Below are positions 7,939 through 17,130 of a DNA stretch of 64,000 nt, one piece after another. Position numbers and translations under genes: made by a program. The DNA is taken from contig NZ_JAIOUB010000002.1 of NCBI RefSeq assembly GCF_019931215.1, forward strand, positions 62,001 through 126,000. Direction: 5' to 3'. How positions within the stretch are numbered: the first letter of the stretch is position 1; each line of letters begins with the position of its first letter. The DNA comes from Alcanivorax limicola. GTDB lineage: Bacteria > Pseudomonadota > Gammaproteobacteria > Pseudomonadales > Alcanivoracaceae. The notes below the pieces were generated by a model. The model had not been told where the DNA came from, did not search any database, and saw nothing but the letters and a program-made list of their open reading frames with translations.

Positions 7939-10119
7939 ATGTCTGCACCCACCACAGAAACCCACACCACTGCCACGTTTTGCCGCGTCTGCGAGCCGTC
8001 CTGCGCATTGACCGCCGAAGTCAGCGGCGGGCGCGTCACACGCCTGAAACCTGATCGCACACACCCGGTGACGGCGGGCTTCGCCTGTCATAAAGGGCTC
8101 TATTACACCGCCATTCACAATGACCCTGACCGACTTGATGCGCCGCTCAAACGCGCGGCCGATGCGTCACGCCATAGCGGCAGCCCTTTCACGACCGTCT
8201 CCTGGGACGGCGCCATCGACGATATCGCGGCACGCCTGCAAGATATCACCCGACAGCACGGGAGCACGGCGGTGGCCGGTTATATCGGCAACCCGATGGC
8301 GTTCAATGCGTTGGGCAGCGAGGCCCTGGATCATTTTTTCCGGCAGATCGGCTGCCAACGCATGTTCAGTTCCGCAACGCAGGATTGTTCGAACAAGTTT
8401 GCCGGCGCGGAAGCGGTTTTCGGCACCAGCACCTTGCATCCCGTTCCCGATCTTGAAAATACCGACTATGCGCTGATCTTTGGCGAGAACCCCCGCGTCT
8501 CGCACATGAGCTTCATTTCCATCGCGGACCCGATGGCAAAGTTTCGTGCGGCGGTAAAACGCGGCGCCAAAGTCTGGTTCGTCAATCCGCGCCGTATCGA
8601 AGCGGTCACACCGGCGACCGGCGACTGGCTGCCGGTCAAACCGGATACCGATCTCTATCTGATGGCGGCGCTGTTGCATGAACTGGACCGCGCCGGGCTG
8701 TTTGATGAAGAAACGATCCGCGAGCATGGAAAACATATCGAAGGGCTGCGTGATTTTATTGCGCCGTGGGATGCCGATACCGTGGCACAGGTGACCGGCC
8801 TGGAGGCCGCACAGATTCGGCGCATCGCCCGGGAGTTTGGCGAGGCGCCGTCCGCCTGCGCGCACATGTCCACCGGCGTGAACATGGGCCGCCAGGGCAC
8901 ACTGTGTTACTGGCTGCTGCAAATGCTGTCCTTCGTCACCGGCAATCTGGATCGCCCTGGTGGCAACTACTATGCTGCGGGCTTCTATCCTGCGGCCAAG
9001 GCCGGGCGCGCGGACACGTCACAGGTGTTTTTTCGCGAGGGCACGTTCCCGGAGGAATACGGGCCTCTGCGGCATATTCGCGGCCTGCTCCCCGCCAATT
9101 TGCTGCCGCAAATGATCGAGCAGGACGCGCAACCGATACGGGCGCTGATCGTGCTGGCGGGCAACCCGCTGTTGTCCGTCGCGGGCGAAACGCATTTGCG
9201 CCGGGCCTTCGGCAAGCTGGAACTGATCGTGGTGCTGGACCTGTTCCGTAACGCCACCGCAGAGCTGGCCGATTATGTGCTGCCCTGCGCCGACATGCTG
9301 GAACGGCGCGATATCAATATCTGCGGGCTGGGCATGCAATATCAGCCCTACGCCCAGTACACCGATGCCGTGGTGCCGCCGGCGGCTGAACGCCGTGAAG
9401 AGTGGTGGATTTTGCATCGCTTACTGCAAGCCATGGGGTTGCCATCGCTGTTTGACCAGGCCAACGCAGGCGAAGAACTGCCCCTGTTCCAGCGGCTGGA
9501 TCGCATGCTCGGCCGTGCCGGGCTGTCTGTCGCACAGTTGCAAGCCGCCGAGCACCACAGCGCGGTGCTGCCACGCCATACGCCAGGCCGCTTCTACAGC
9601 GACTGGTTGCAAACGGAAGACCGGCGTGTGGACTGCTGCCCGCCATTGTTCAGCGATGCACTGGATCAGGCCCGGCATATCTTCGCCGCGCTGCAGCAGG
9701 ACGCGACGCAGCCGCCGTCATCCACCCTGCAGTTGATCAACCTGCGCACCCATTACATGCACAACAGCTGGTATCAGAATGTGCCCCAGCTCAAACGTGC
9801 GGGTCAGCAGGACAACCCGCTGCATATGGCGCCGGACGACATCGCCCGGCTGGGGCTGACGGCCGGGGCACCGATCACTGTGCGCAGCGACGCCGGCGCC
9901 TTGCAGGCCAGCGTGCATGCGGACGAGACCCTGCGCCCGGGCGTGGTGGCCATGGTGCACGGCTGGGGCAACCAGCAGACACCGGGGTTGTCGCTGGCCC
10001 ATCAGCACCCGGGTACCAACGTCAATGTACTGCTGCCCAGCGGGCCCGGCAGCTATGAGGTGCTCAGCAACCAGGCATTCATGACCGGCATACCGGTCCG
10101 GGTGTCTGCACTGGTATAG
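7939..10119 (+). CDS. Molybdopterin-dependent oxidoreductase, 4Fe-4S-containing
   Basis: A 726-residue member of the DMSO reductase superfamily. Cysteines C15, C18, C22 and C50 (CX2CX3CX27C) make the N-terminal 4Fe-4S site, and C150 in TQDCSNKFAGAE lies where the Mo-coordinating residue is expected. The C-terminal molydopterin-dinucleotide-binding domain starts near residue 595 (LQLINLRTHYMHNSWYQN). No Tat signal is visible, suggesting a cytoplasmic enzyme. I start at the ATG at 7939, after a GGGGGAACG ribosome site, rather than the upstream TTG at 7903. No electron-transfer subunit lies alongside, so its partner is unknown. It is divergent from the TetR gene and may share its control region. 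Substrate not predictable from sequence. Confidence 0.87.
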   Translation: MSAPTTETHTTATFCRVCEPSCALTAEVSGGRVTRLKPDRTHPVTAGFACHKGLYYTAIHNDPDRLDAPLKRAADASRHSGSPFTTVSWDGAIDDIAARLQDITRQHGSTAVAGYIGNPMAFNALGSEALDHFFRQIGCQRMFSSATQDCSNKFAGAEAVFGTSTLHPVPDLENTDYALIFGENPRVSHMSFISIADPMAKFRAAVKRGAKVWFVNPRRIEAVTPATGDWLPVKPDTDLYLMAALLHELDRAGLFDEETIREHGKHIEGLRDFIAPWDADTVAQVTGLEAAQIRRIAREFGEAPSACAHMSTGVNMGRQGTLCYWLLQMLSFVTGNLDRPGGNYYAAGFYPAAKAGRADTSQVFFREGTFPEEYGPLRHIRGLLPANLLPQMIEQDAQPIRALIVLAGNPLLSVAGETHLRRAFGKLELIVVLDLFRNATAELADYVLPCADMLERRDINICGLGMQYQPYAQYTDAVVPPAAERREEWWILHRLLQAMGLPSLFDQANAGEELPLFQRLDRMLGRAGLSVAQLQAAEHHSAVLPRHTPGRFYSDWLQTEDRRVDCCPPLFSDALDQARHIFAALQQDATQPPSSTLQLINLRTHYMHNSWYQNVPQLKRAGQQDNPLHMAPDDIARLGLTAGAPITVRSDAGALQASVHADETLRPGVVAMVHGWGNQQTPGLSLAHQHPGTNVNVLLPSGPGSYEVLSNQAFMTGIPVRVSALV

Positions 10120-10146
10120 TGTGCGCTCCTCGCGTCGGAGCCCTCT

Positions 10147-12159
10147 GTGAACAACCTCAATCCCCGTCAACGTGAAGCTGTTGCCCACACTCACGGCCCA
10201 CTGCTGGTGCTCGCCGGTGCCGGGTCGGGCAAGACCAGCGTGATCACGCAGAAGATCGCCTGGCTGATCCAGCATCATGAGATCGCAGCACGGCATATCG
10301 CGGCGGTGACCTTCACCAACAAGGCCGCGCGGGAAATGAAGGAGCGGGTTGCCACACTGGCATCCCGCGCGGAAACCCGGGGCCTGATCGTCTCGACGTT
10401 CCACAATCTGGGCCTGCGCATCATCAAGCAGGAACAGGCCGCCAGCGGTTTGCGCCGCGGCTTTTCCATTCTCGACCAGACCGACAGCCGTGAACTCTTG
10501 AAGGAACTGCTGCACCGGGGTGACAGCGAGCGGGATGTCCAGGCGGCCGACGCCATCCACGCGAAAATCTCCCATTGGAAGAACGAACTGGTGATGCCGG
10601 AGGACGCGGTCAGTCACGCCGAAACCGATGAGGACATGCGCGCCGGCATTGCCTACGGCCGCTACAACCGCATGTTGCGCGCCTGCAACGCGGTGGATTT
10701 TGATGATCTGATCATGCTGCCGGTGGTGCTGTTCCGGGAGCAGCCGCGCATTCTGGAAAAATGGCGCAACCGCATTCGCTACATGCTGGTGGATGAATAC
10801 CAGGACACGAACAGCGCCCAGTACGAACTGGTGCGCCTGCTGGTAGAACCGGAAGGCCGCTTTACCGTGGTGGGCGATGACGATCAGTCGATCTACGCCT
10901 GGCGCGGGGCCAAGCCGGAAAACCTGGCCCAGCTGCAAACAGACTGGCCGCAGCTCGAGGTGGTCAAGCTGGAACAGAATTACCGCTCCACGGGCCGCAT
11001 TCTGAAAGCGGCCAACGCGGTGATCAGCAACAACCCCCATGTGTTTGAAAAAACCCTGTGGTCGGATCACGGCTACGGCGACCCTATCCGGGTCGTGGCC
11101 ATGCGCGATGAAGATGCGGAAACCGAGTGGATTGCCTCGGACCTGTTTCATCAGCGCTTGCAGCGCGGCCTGAAGTGGAAGGATTTTGCCATTCTCTATC
11201 GCGGTAATTTCCAGTCGCGCCTGATTGAAACCAAGCTGCAGTCGCTGCAGATTCCCTACAAGGTGTCCGGCGGCAAGAGCTTCTTTTCCCGCGCCGAGAT
11301 CAAGGACCTGATGTGCTACCTGCGTCTGTTGGTCAATCCCGATGACGACAATGCCTTTCTGCGCATCATCAACACGCCACGCCGGGAAATCGGCCCGGCA
11401 ACGCTGGAGAAACTGGCCGGCTGGGCGGCGCAGCGCAATCAGGGGCTGTATCACGTCTGCGACGACATGGGCATCGGTGAGCTGATGGCGCCCAAGGCGG
11501 CCGAGCGGCTACGGGAATTCAAGCAGTGGCTGGATCGCAAGCGCGAGTTGTGTTTCCGCGAAAACAGCATTCAGGCTGTGCGCGAGCTGATTACCGATAT
11601 GGACTATGAAGGCTGGCTGCACCAGCAGTCCGCCAGCCCGCGCGTGGCAGAAAAGCGCATCGAGAACGTCTGGACGCTGGTAGCCAGTATTCAGCGCATG
11701 CTCGACAAGGATGATGACGAGCCCACCGATCTGGAAACGGTGATCGCCAAGCTGGTGCTGATCGACATGCTGGAACAGCAGGACGAAGAAGATGATTCCG
11801 ACAAGGTGCAACTGATGACCCTGCACGCCGCCAAGGGGCTGGAATATCCCCATGTCTACGTGATGGGCGTCGAGGAAGAATTGCTGCCGCACCGCACCAG
11901 CATCGAAGAAGATTCCATCGTCGAAGAGCGCCGCCTGATGTACGTCGGCATCACCCGCGCCAAGCGCAATCTCACCCTGAGCTATGCCATGAGTCGCAAG
12001 CAGTTCGGGGAAAAGGTGGACACCACACCCAGCCGCTTCTTCGAGGAAATGCCCCAGGACGATCTGGAATTTGTCGGCCAGGGCTTCAAGCCAGACCAGG
12101 AAAAAGCGGATGAGATGGCGGAAGCCAGCATTGCGGGGCTACGTGCGCTGCTGGACTGA
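10147..12159 (+). CDS. rep: ATP-dependent DNA helicase Rep
   Basis: A 670-residue UvrD/Rep-type superfamily 1 helicase, nearly the length of E. coli Rep (673). Walker A is GAGSGKT (24-30), the Walker B region is LVDEYQDT with D216-E217, motif III is GDDDQSIYAWRGA, and VQLMTLHAAKGLEYPHVYVMGVEEELLPH followed by EERRLMYVGITRAK are motifs V and VI. It unwinds DNA 3' to 5' and helps restart or clear replication forks. It begins with GTG at 10147, seven bases after GGAG. The gene stands alone, with the molybdoenzyme gene ending 27 bases upstream and a convergent lipoprotein gene downstream. Confidence 0.95.
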   Translation: MNNLNPRQREAVAHTHGPLLVLAGAGSGKTSVITQKIAWLIQHHEIAARHIAAVTFTNKAAREMKERVATLASRAETRGLIVSTFHNLGLRIIKQEQAASGLRRGFSILDQTDSRELLKELLHRGDSERDVQAADAIHAKISHWKNELVMPEDAVSHAETDEDMRAGIAYGRYNRMLRACNAVDFDDLIMLPVVLFREQPRILEKWRNRIRYMLVDEYQDTNSAQYELVRLLVEPEGRFTVVGDDDQSIYAWRGAKPENLAQLQTDWPQLEVVKLEQNYRSTGRILKAANAVISNNPHVFEKTLWSDHGYGDPIRVVAMRDEDAETEWIASDLFHQRLQRGLKWKDFAILYRGNFQSRLIETKLQSLQIPYKVSGGKSFFSRAEIKDLMCYLRLLVNPDDDNAFLRIINTPRREIGPATLEKLAGWAAQRNQGLYHVCDDMGIGELMAPKAAERLREFKQWLDRKRELCFRENSIQAVRELITDMDYEGWLHQQSASPRVAEKRIENVWTLVASIQRMLDKDDDEPTDLETVIAKLVLIDMLEQQDEEDDSDKVQLMTLHAAKGLEYPHVYVMGVEEELLPHRTSIEEDSIVEERRLMYVGITRAKRNLTLSYAMSRKQFGEKVDTTPSRFFEEMPQDDLEFVGQGFKPDQEKADEMAEASIAGLRALLD

Positions 12160-12166
12160 ACTGTTC

Positions 12167-12226
12167 GTGCTCTGGCTGGACGTGCTCTGGATGGGCGTGC
12201 TCTGGACGGGCGTGCTCTGAATGCAC
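12167..12226. repeat. Imperfect tandem array, period 15, four units
   Basis: Four 15-base units, each beginning GTGCTCTG (for example GTGCTCTGGATGGGC and GTGCTCTGGACGGGC), fill most of the spacer between the convergent rep and lipoprotein genes. The array begins seven bases after the rep stop. It does not resemble a terminator. Confidence 0.85.
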
Positions 12227-12251
12227 GTGTTCCGTAAACCTGCCCGGATCG

Positions 12252-12470
12252 CTATTCGGTAGGCTCTTCCAGCGGCGGCGGTGCGTCAGCCGGTTCCACC
12301 ATCGGGGGTGGCTCCTGGCGCACGCCCCCTTCAGGTATCGCCTCGATCTGCGGCTGCGGTGGCTCAGGTTCACCACACGCCGCCAGCACCAGCGCCATGG
12401 CAGCTATCACCATAGCGCTGCGCCAGCCTGACTTGCCCGCGACGGGCAAGCAGCGCTTAACGGCTTGCAT
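12252..12470 (-). CDS. Small proline-rich lipoprotein
   Basis: A 72-residue protein with a hydrophobic segment and a lipobox, VLAAC (Cys33 from the first Met), followed by a short tail rich in Pro and Glu (GEPEPPQPQIEAIPEG). From the first ATG (12470) it overlaps the cytochrome gene by 14 bases; an internal ATG at 12413 would leave a 13-residue hydrophobic signal and free the hairpin at 12432-12450 to act as an intergenic element. The low-complexity acidic, Pro-rich tail gives no functional clue. It resembles the small LptM/YifL-like lipoproteins in size only. Confidence 0.55.
   Translation of the reverse strand: MQAVKRCLPVAGKSGWRSAMVIAAMALVLAACGEPEPPQPQIEAIPEGGVRQEPPPMVEPADAPPPLEEPTE
12432..12450 (-). 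terminator. Hairpin just after the cytochrome c stop codon
   Basis: Perfect 8-bp inverted repeat CTTGCCCG / CGGGCAAG with a 3-base loop, seven bases beyond the cytochrome stop on the minus strand. No T tract follows, so it may be an RNA-stabilising or attenuating hairpin. If the lipoprotein starts at 12470 it lies within coding sequence. Confidence 0.35.
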
Positions 12471-12921
12471 CGACCAGGTATTTCACTGCGGCACGAACCT
12501 CGTCTTCAGAGCAATCCATGCACATACCCATGGCTGGCATGGCGCCAAACCCGTCGATGGTATGTTGTGCCAGTGTGTCCATGCCTTTGCTGATGCGCGG
12601 CGCCCAGGCTGACTGGTCACCTTTCACCGGCGCACCGGCAGCACCAGAGGTGTGGCAGGCGGCACAGGCTGTGTTGTATACCGCCTCACCACTGCGCGGC
12701 CCGGAGGCGACTTCCGTGGCCTCTGCGGCGGTGCCACAATCCTGCCCCTCGACACAAACACGGCCCACCGGGCGCAAACGCTCTTCGATTGCACGCTCAC
12801 TGAACACAGAGCGGTCACCCAGACCATGGGGCGAAATTTCCTGCGTGGAGCGCGCGCCGTGGGTCACACCGGCGAGCAGGGTGGCGAGTACAGCAAGGCT
12901 GATGACTACAAACTTGTTCAC
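12457..12921 (-). CDS. Cytochrome c5-type periplasmic monoheme cytochrome
   Basis: A 154-residue exported protein: signal peptide about 1-22, then a class I cytochrome domain with the heme site C86-A-A-C89-H90 and a distal Met in GAMPAMG. Two further cysteines in MCMDCS near the C terminus are the disulfide pair typical of cytochrome c5. The roughly 50-residue stretch between signal and heme domain contains another Cys pair (VCVEGQDC). It probably shuttles electrons in the periplasm; the partner is unknown. A GAGGTG ribosome site precedes the ATG. Confidence 0.88.
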   Translation of the reverse strand: MNKFVVISLAVLATLLAGVTHGARSTQEISPHGLGDRSVFSERAIEERLRPVGRVCVEGQDCGTAAEATEVASGPRSGEAVYNTACAACHTSGAAGAPVKGDQSAWAPRISKGMDTLAQHTIDGFGAMPAMGMCMDCSEDEVRAAVKYLVDASR

Positions 12922-13058
12922 GATGACACCTCATCTCGGCGTAGGGCGGCCCGGCAAACGCTATGCCAAACCCGGCGGGGCGGGATTATACCCATTCCTT
13001 CCGCGGGGTTAAATGCCCGGGGACGCATATAGTAACAGCTGATAACGGGAACTGGACG

Positions 13059-15653
13059 TTACTCTACCTCTACCCGGGGCAAGCGGAGCGTGAACCGGCT
13101 CCCCTCCCCGGGCTGGCTCTGGGCCTGAATATCGCCACTGTGCCGCTCCGCCACCACCTTCACGAAGCGCAGCCCCAGGCCCGCACCGTGGGTACGGGCA
13201 CCGCCGGCATTCCGGGCCCGGCTGAAGCGTTTGAACAGGTGCGGCAGGAATTCCTGCTCAATACCCACGCCCTGGTCCCGCACTTCGCAGCATACTTTGC
13301 CCTTGTCGCAGTACAGCCGCACATCCACCGAGCCGCCCGGCTCGCTGTACTTGATGGCGTTGGTCAGCAGATTCAGTACGGCGCGCTCCAGCAGCTCGTG
13401 GTTGCCGTTGACCCAGACCTCATCGTCAGGCAGGTAGTCGAAACGCAGCCGCATATCGCGCTGCTGGGCCTGATGCACCACGTTCTCCATGGCACTTTCC
13501 ACCACCGGCAGCATGTCGACCATGGTGGTTTCGACCTCCTCGGAGGACTCGGCCCGGGCGAGCTGCAGAAACTGTTCGGCAATGTTGAGGCTGCGACGGG
13601 CATAGTAGCGCGTCTGTGCGAGCAGCTCCTGCACCCCCTCATCCTGTTGCTGGTGACTGTAGCGCTCGGCCAGCGCCAGCAGAGAGATCATCGGGCTACG
13701 CAGGTCATGGGACAGGAAGTCCAGCATCTCGGTGCGTGCACGCATGGCCTGCTTCACTTCAGAGATGTCCTTGAGCGTCAGGATCAGCACTTCGCCGGGC
13801 TGGTGGCCCGCACGAATGCGCAGTATGTCCAGATACAGCTCCTCACCCCGGCGGTTCCGGCACTCGACCTGGCTGCGGCCACTGGCGATGGCCTCGTCCA
13901 GCAACTGCTGCCAGTCGGTATCTTCGCTCAGCACCAGTTCTCTGCCGAGTTGCAGCAGGCTGATGTCGTCCATTTCCCGGGTGGGCAGCCCCAGCCATTC
14001 CGAGGCCTGCGCATTGACGAACAACAGGCAGCCGCAGGCGTCACTGATCACCACGCCGTCGCGCAACTGCGCCAGGCTCGCCTCGAAGAATCGGGTCAGT
14101 GCCTGCTGGCGCAGCTCCTGTGCCCGCACCCGCTCGATGTGGCTCTCTACCACGTCGTAGTACTGTTCATGGTTTTCAGCCGGCACGTTACAGCGGGCCA
14201 CCATCGCCCGCAGCCACTGTTCCCGGGCCGGTGTCGGCTCATTGTCCTGCCAGACCACGGCCAGCTCATATTGCTGGCCTTCACTGGTCAGCTCGTAGTA
14301 CCTGGCGCGGTCGCCATGCCAGGCGTGGGAGGACACCGGTGCCCCACCCTGCTCGACATCGCCGCCGGAACGGCGGGAAAGACGCCAGGCCGCTATCGGC
14401 AGCACCTGCTCCGCCCATTGCAGGAAGCGCCGCGTCGAAGCCGGGTCCAGCAGACGTCGGTTGAGATCATCGTGGGCCGACAGCCGCCGCAGCGCGGCGC
14501 GCATGTAGCCCAGGGAATATTCCAGCCTGCGCCAGGTCCACAGCGGATAGCCCAGCACCGCGCCCACCAGGGCCGGGCCCACCGGGAACCACAGACGCAG
14601 CCAGTGCAGCATCCCCAGGCTCAGCAGCAACGTGCCCAGTAGTACGGCCAGCACCACAGGAATCGACCAGCGCGGCGCCACAAGCGGCAGGATCATCGGG
14701 CCCGCCAGCGCCAGCACCAGAGTCAGGCCCCAGATCCAGGTGGTGGGCAGGGTGCGAATAAGGGTGTCGTGGCGCAATGCCGTAAACACGCTGGCATTCA
14801 TTTCCACACCGGGCATCAAACCGCCACGCCCGGCCAGCGGCGTCGGCAGGAGATCACCGAGCCCCTGGGCAGTTGCCCCGAGAAAGACGATGCGCCCCTC
14901 CAGCGCCTCCGGCGCCACATCGCCATGCAGCACATCCACGGCCGAGAAGCGTGGCACGGTGTCACGCACATTGGTGAACGGCACCAGACGGTAGTACTGC
15001 TGCACTTTGCTCAGGGTTTCATTGTTGCCATTGCGGGCTGCCGGAAAGCGCACCACGCTGCGGGCAGACAGATCATTGAGCAGGACCAGGGAGAGGTGTG
15101 GCCACCAGGGCTGCCCGATGCCGCTGCGCATATAAAGACCGCGCACCACGCCATCATTGTCCAGCTCGACATCCACATGGCCCATGCCCGCCGCCGCCTG
15201 GGCAAAGGGCGTGTGCGGCATGACCTCGATGAGATCGCCGCCGTTATCGCTGACATGTACCGGCAGGAATACCCGCCCGTGATCGGCAATCGCCTGTACC
15301 AGCGCAGCGTCAGAGTCCGGCCGCACGCGGTCCGGCTCGGCAAAGATCAGATCCAGCACCACCGCGCGGGCGCCGTAGACATTCAGCTGCTCCACCAGAC
15401 GCGCATGAACGCTGCGGTCCCAGGGCCAGCGCCCCACTTGCTGCAGGCTCTTCTCGTCGATGGCAACGATCGCCAGGTCCTGCATGTCCTCTTCGGGCAG
15501 CAGCGGCAGCATACGGTCATAAATGTGCCGGCTCAGGGACATCAGCGCGCCGGTGTGCAGCAGCACCGCGCACACTGCGGCCACTGCCAGCAATACGGCG
15601 GCGTGCTCGATGTAGTAGCGTCTGCCACTTTCCCGGCGAATCAGCTTGCTCAC
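13059..15653 (-). CDS. CHASE2-domain sensor histidine kinase
   Basis: An 864-residue membrane kinase starting at GTG (15653). After an N-terminal membrane segment (about 16-36) comes an extracytoplasmic CHASE2 domain (about 40-300; DLAIVAIDEKSLQQVGRWPWDR and ARAVVLDLIFAEPD are typical), then a cluster of membrane segments (about 305-385), a PAS region near 510-620, a HisKA domain with phosphoacceptor H649 (FLSHDLRSPM) and a HATPase with N box LLTNAIKYSEPGG, G1 DQGVGI and G2 GAGLGL. The OmpR-type regulator gene lies 184 bases upstream on the same strand and is the likely partner. The stimulus is unknown. Confidence 0.93.
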   Translation of the reverse strand: MSKLIRRESGRRYYIEHAAVLLAVAAVCAVLLHTGALMSLSRHIYDRMLPLLPEEDMQDLAIVAIDEKSLQQVGRWPWDRSVHARLVEQLNVYGARAVVLDLIFAEPDRVRPDSDAALVQAIADHGRVFLPVHVSDNGGDLIEVMPHTPFAQAAAGMGHVDVELDNDGVVRGLYMRSGIGQPWWPHLSLVLLNDLSARSVVRFPAARNGNNETLSKVQQYYRLVPFTNVRDTVPRFSAVDVLHGDVAPEALEGRIVFLGATAQGLGDLLPTPLAGRGGLMPGVEMNASVFTALRHDTLIRTLPTTWIWGLTLVLALAGPMILPLVAPRWSIPVVLAVLLGTLLLSLGMLHWLRLWFPVGPALVGAVLGYPLWTWRRLEYSLGYMRAALRRLSAHDDLNRRLLDPASTRRFLQWAEQVLPIAAWRLSRRSGGDVEQGGAPVSSHAWHGDRARYYELTSEGQQYELAVVWQDNEPTPAREQWLRAMVARCNVPAENHEQYYDVVESHIERVRAQELRQQALTRFFEASLAQLRDGVVISDACGCLLFVNAQASEWLGLPTREMDDISLLQLGRELVLSEDTDWQQLLDEAIASGRSQVECRNRRGEELYLDILRIRAGHQPGEVLILTLKDISEVKQAMRARTEMLDFLSHDLRSPMISLLALAERYSHQQQDEGVQELLAQTRYYARRSLNIAEQFLQLARAESSEEVETTMVDMLPVVESAMENVVHQAQQRDMRLRFDYLPDDEVWVNGNHELLERAVLNLLTNAIKYSEPGGSVDVRLYCDKGKVCCEVRDQGVGIEQEFLPHLFKRFSRARNAGGARTHGAGLGLRFVKVVAERHSGDIQAQSQPGEGSRFTLRLPRVEVE

Positions 15654-15837
15654 AGGTCACCCCGGATCATCGGCGCAGCCCCGGCCGGGCAGCGGTCCAT
15701 TCCGGCGCCAGGCAAGGGGGCTGAAAAGAGCGTTTCGCGGGCCATGCAGCAGTCTCGTCGGGAATCACAGACCGCTACTGTGCCGCATCAGCGGCCCGCC
15801 ACGCAAAGCGAAGATGATAAAACGAGGCTGGACGGGC

Positions 15838-16533
15838 TCACTCGCTGCCCTCGATGGACTCCAGGCGATAGCCATGCTGGTAGATGGTCTTGATGCGGTA
15901 ACCCCGTTCGGGGCGAATTTCCAGGCTGCGGCGAATGCGGCTGATGTGCACATCCACGGTACGGGACTCGATCGCGGACATGATGCCCCAGACCTTTTCC
16001 AGCAAATGCGCCCGGGACATCAGCTTGCCCACGTTCTGGAACAGATAGCTGGCCAACTCGAAATCCTTGTCCGTCAGCTTCACCGGCTCGCCATCCAGGG
16101 TGATCACCCGACGGCCCCGGTCGATGGTCCAGGGCCCCACTTCCTGAATGCCCTGGGGCACCACTTCACCCACCCCGGCGCGACGCCCGAGGGCGGTGAT
16201 ACGGGCCAGCAGTTCCGCCTGGCGCACCGGCTTGACCATATAATCATCCGCGCCATGGCTGAGTGCACCGACAATGGATGCCTCGTCGTCCCGCTGGGTG
16301 GCGAACAGCACGGGTACGGGATTGCCGTTGGCGCGCAACTCATTGAGCACGTCGTGCCCACTCATGTCCGGCACTTCCCAGTCGAGCAACAACAAATCAA
16401 ATGTTTCGCGACGCATCAGCACCATGAATTCACGACCGTTGGTGCAATGCATGCAGGAATGCCCGGCTTCAGCCAGCATGTGCTTGACCATGTCCGCCTG
16501 GGCGTTGTCATCTTCCAGATAAGCGATACGCAA
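15838..16533 (-). CDS. OmpR/PhoB-family response regulator
   Basis: A 231-residue regulator with a receiver domain (phosphoacceptor D51 in LLLLDWEVPD; acidic pocket E7-D8-D9) and a winged-helix DNA-binding domain (about 130-225; LTDKDFELASYLFQNVGKLMSR and ESRTVDVHISRIRRSLEI). I place the start at the TTG at 16533, where GGAGGAAC lies six bases upstream and the protein begins as a normal receiver (LRIAYLEDD); the open frame to 16641 adds an implausible 36-residue leader. It precedes the CHASE2 kinase gene and probably forms a two-component pair with it. Confidence 0.9.
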   Translation of the reverse strand: MRIAYLEDDNAQADMVKHMLAEAGHSCMHCTNGREFMVLMRRETFDLLLLDWEVPDMSGHDVLNELRANGNPVPVLFATQRDDEASIVGALSHGADDYMVKPVRQAELLARITALGRRAGVGEVVPQGIQEVGPWTIDRGRRVITLDGEPVKLTDKDFELASYLFQNVGKLMSRAHLLEKVWGIMSAIESRTVDVHISRIRRSLEIRPERGYRIKTIYQHGYRLESIEGSE

Positions 16534-16762
16534 ACGTCGTTCCTCCTTGCACAGGCGGAGAAAGCGTTGGCCGTACCATTGCTGGACATATCGTCCATTA
16601 CAACAGCCGACGCCCCCCTGGCTCCACCCGTTAGTTGGCATGCGTGCCTGCGGTTAAACCCCCACCGTCGACACCTGAAACCTGTCAATCGGATTACTGA
16701 CAATCCGGACTGCTAACGTTAACCAAGCCGGTGCCGCAAGTGCTTAAAAGCTTGTAAAAGCG

Positions 16763-17089
16763 TCAACTGGCTGCCGTCACTTTCAGCCCGACCACACCAC
16801 TGATAATCAGCGCGATAAACAGGAAGCGCAGCGGCGTCACCGGATCATGATAAAGCCAGACAGCGCACAGCGTGATGCCCACTGCACCGAGCCCGGTCCA
16901 GACAGCATAGGCCGTACCCACAGCGATACCGCGCATGGCAAATGACAACATCACCATGTTCAGCACCGTCAGTACCGTTACCGTGGCCACGGACAGCAGG
17001 CCTGGCGACGTGCCCACCCACTTCAGGCTCAACGCCCAGCCAATCTCCACAAATACCGCCAGAAACAGGACCAGCCAATATATCGTCAT
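16763..17089 (-). CDS. Small multidrug resistance (SMR) transporter, SugE/Gdx-like
   Basis: A 108-residue protein with four membrane helices. The essential Glu is E15 in VEIGWALSLK, and GTAYAVWTGLGAVG matches the third-helix signature of the family. The WALSLK context is closer to SugE/Gdx guanidinium exporters than to EmrE-type drug exporters, but Gdx-specific residues cannot be settled by eye. It is a proton-coupled antiporter working as a dual-topology dimer in the inner membrane. Only 41 bases separate it from the upstream SDR gene, so no guanidine riboswitch fits immediately before it; the two may be co-transcribed. Confidence 0.88.
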   Translation of the reverse strand: MTIYWLVLFLAVFVEIGWALSLKWVGTSPGLLSVATVTVLTVLNMVMLSFAMRGIAVGTAYAVWTGLGAVGITLCAVWLYHDPVTPLRFLFIALIISGVVGLKVTAAS

Positions 17090-17130
17090 TGCTCAGCCCC
17101 CAAAGGCACAGTGGTGTCACCGCAAAAAAT

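Noticed and set aside
7756-8119. Extended N terminus of TetR (open frame to 8118)
   Set aside because: Runs into the divergent oxidoreductase gene and lacks similarity to TetR proteins; the ATG at 7755 has a strong ribosome site.
9718-11454. Long open frame (578 codons) on the minus strand across the molybdoenzyme and rep genes
   Set aside because: Antisense shadow of two well-supported genes in GC-rich DNA; its translation has no recognisable domain and low-complexity His/Gln/Val composition.
17090-17130. Guanidine riboswitch upstream of the SMR gene
   Set aside because: Only 41 bases separate the genes, too short for any guanidine riboswitch class with an expression platform, and no matching motif is seen.
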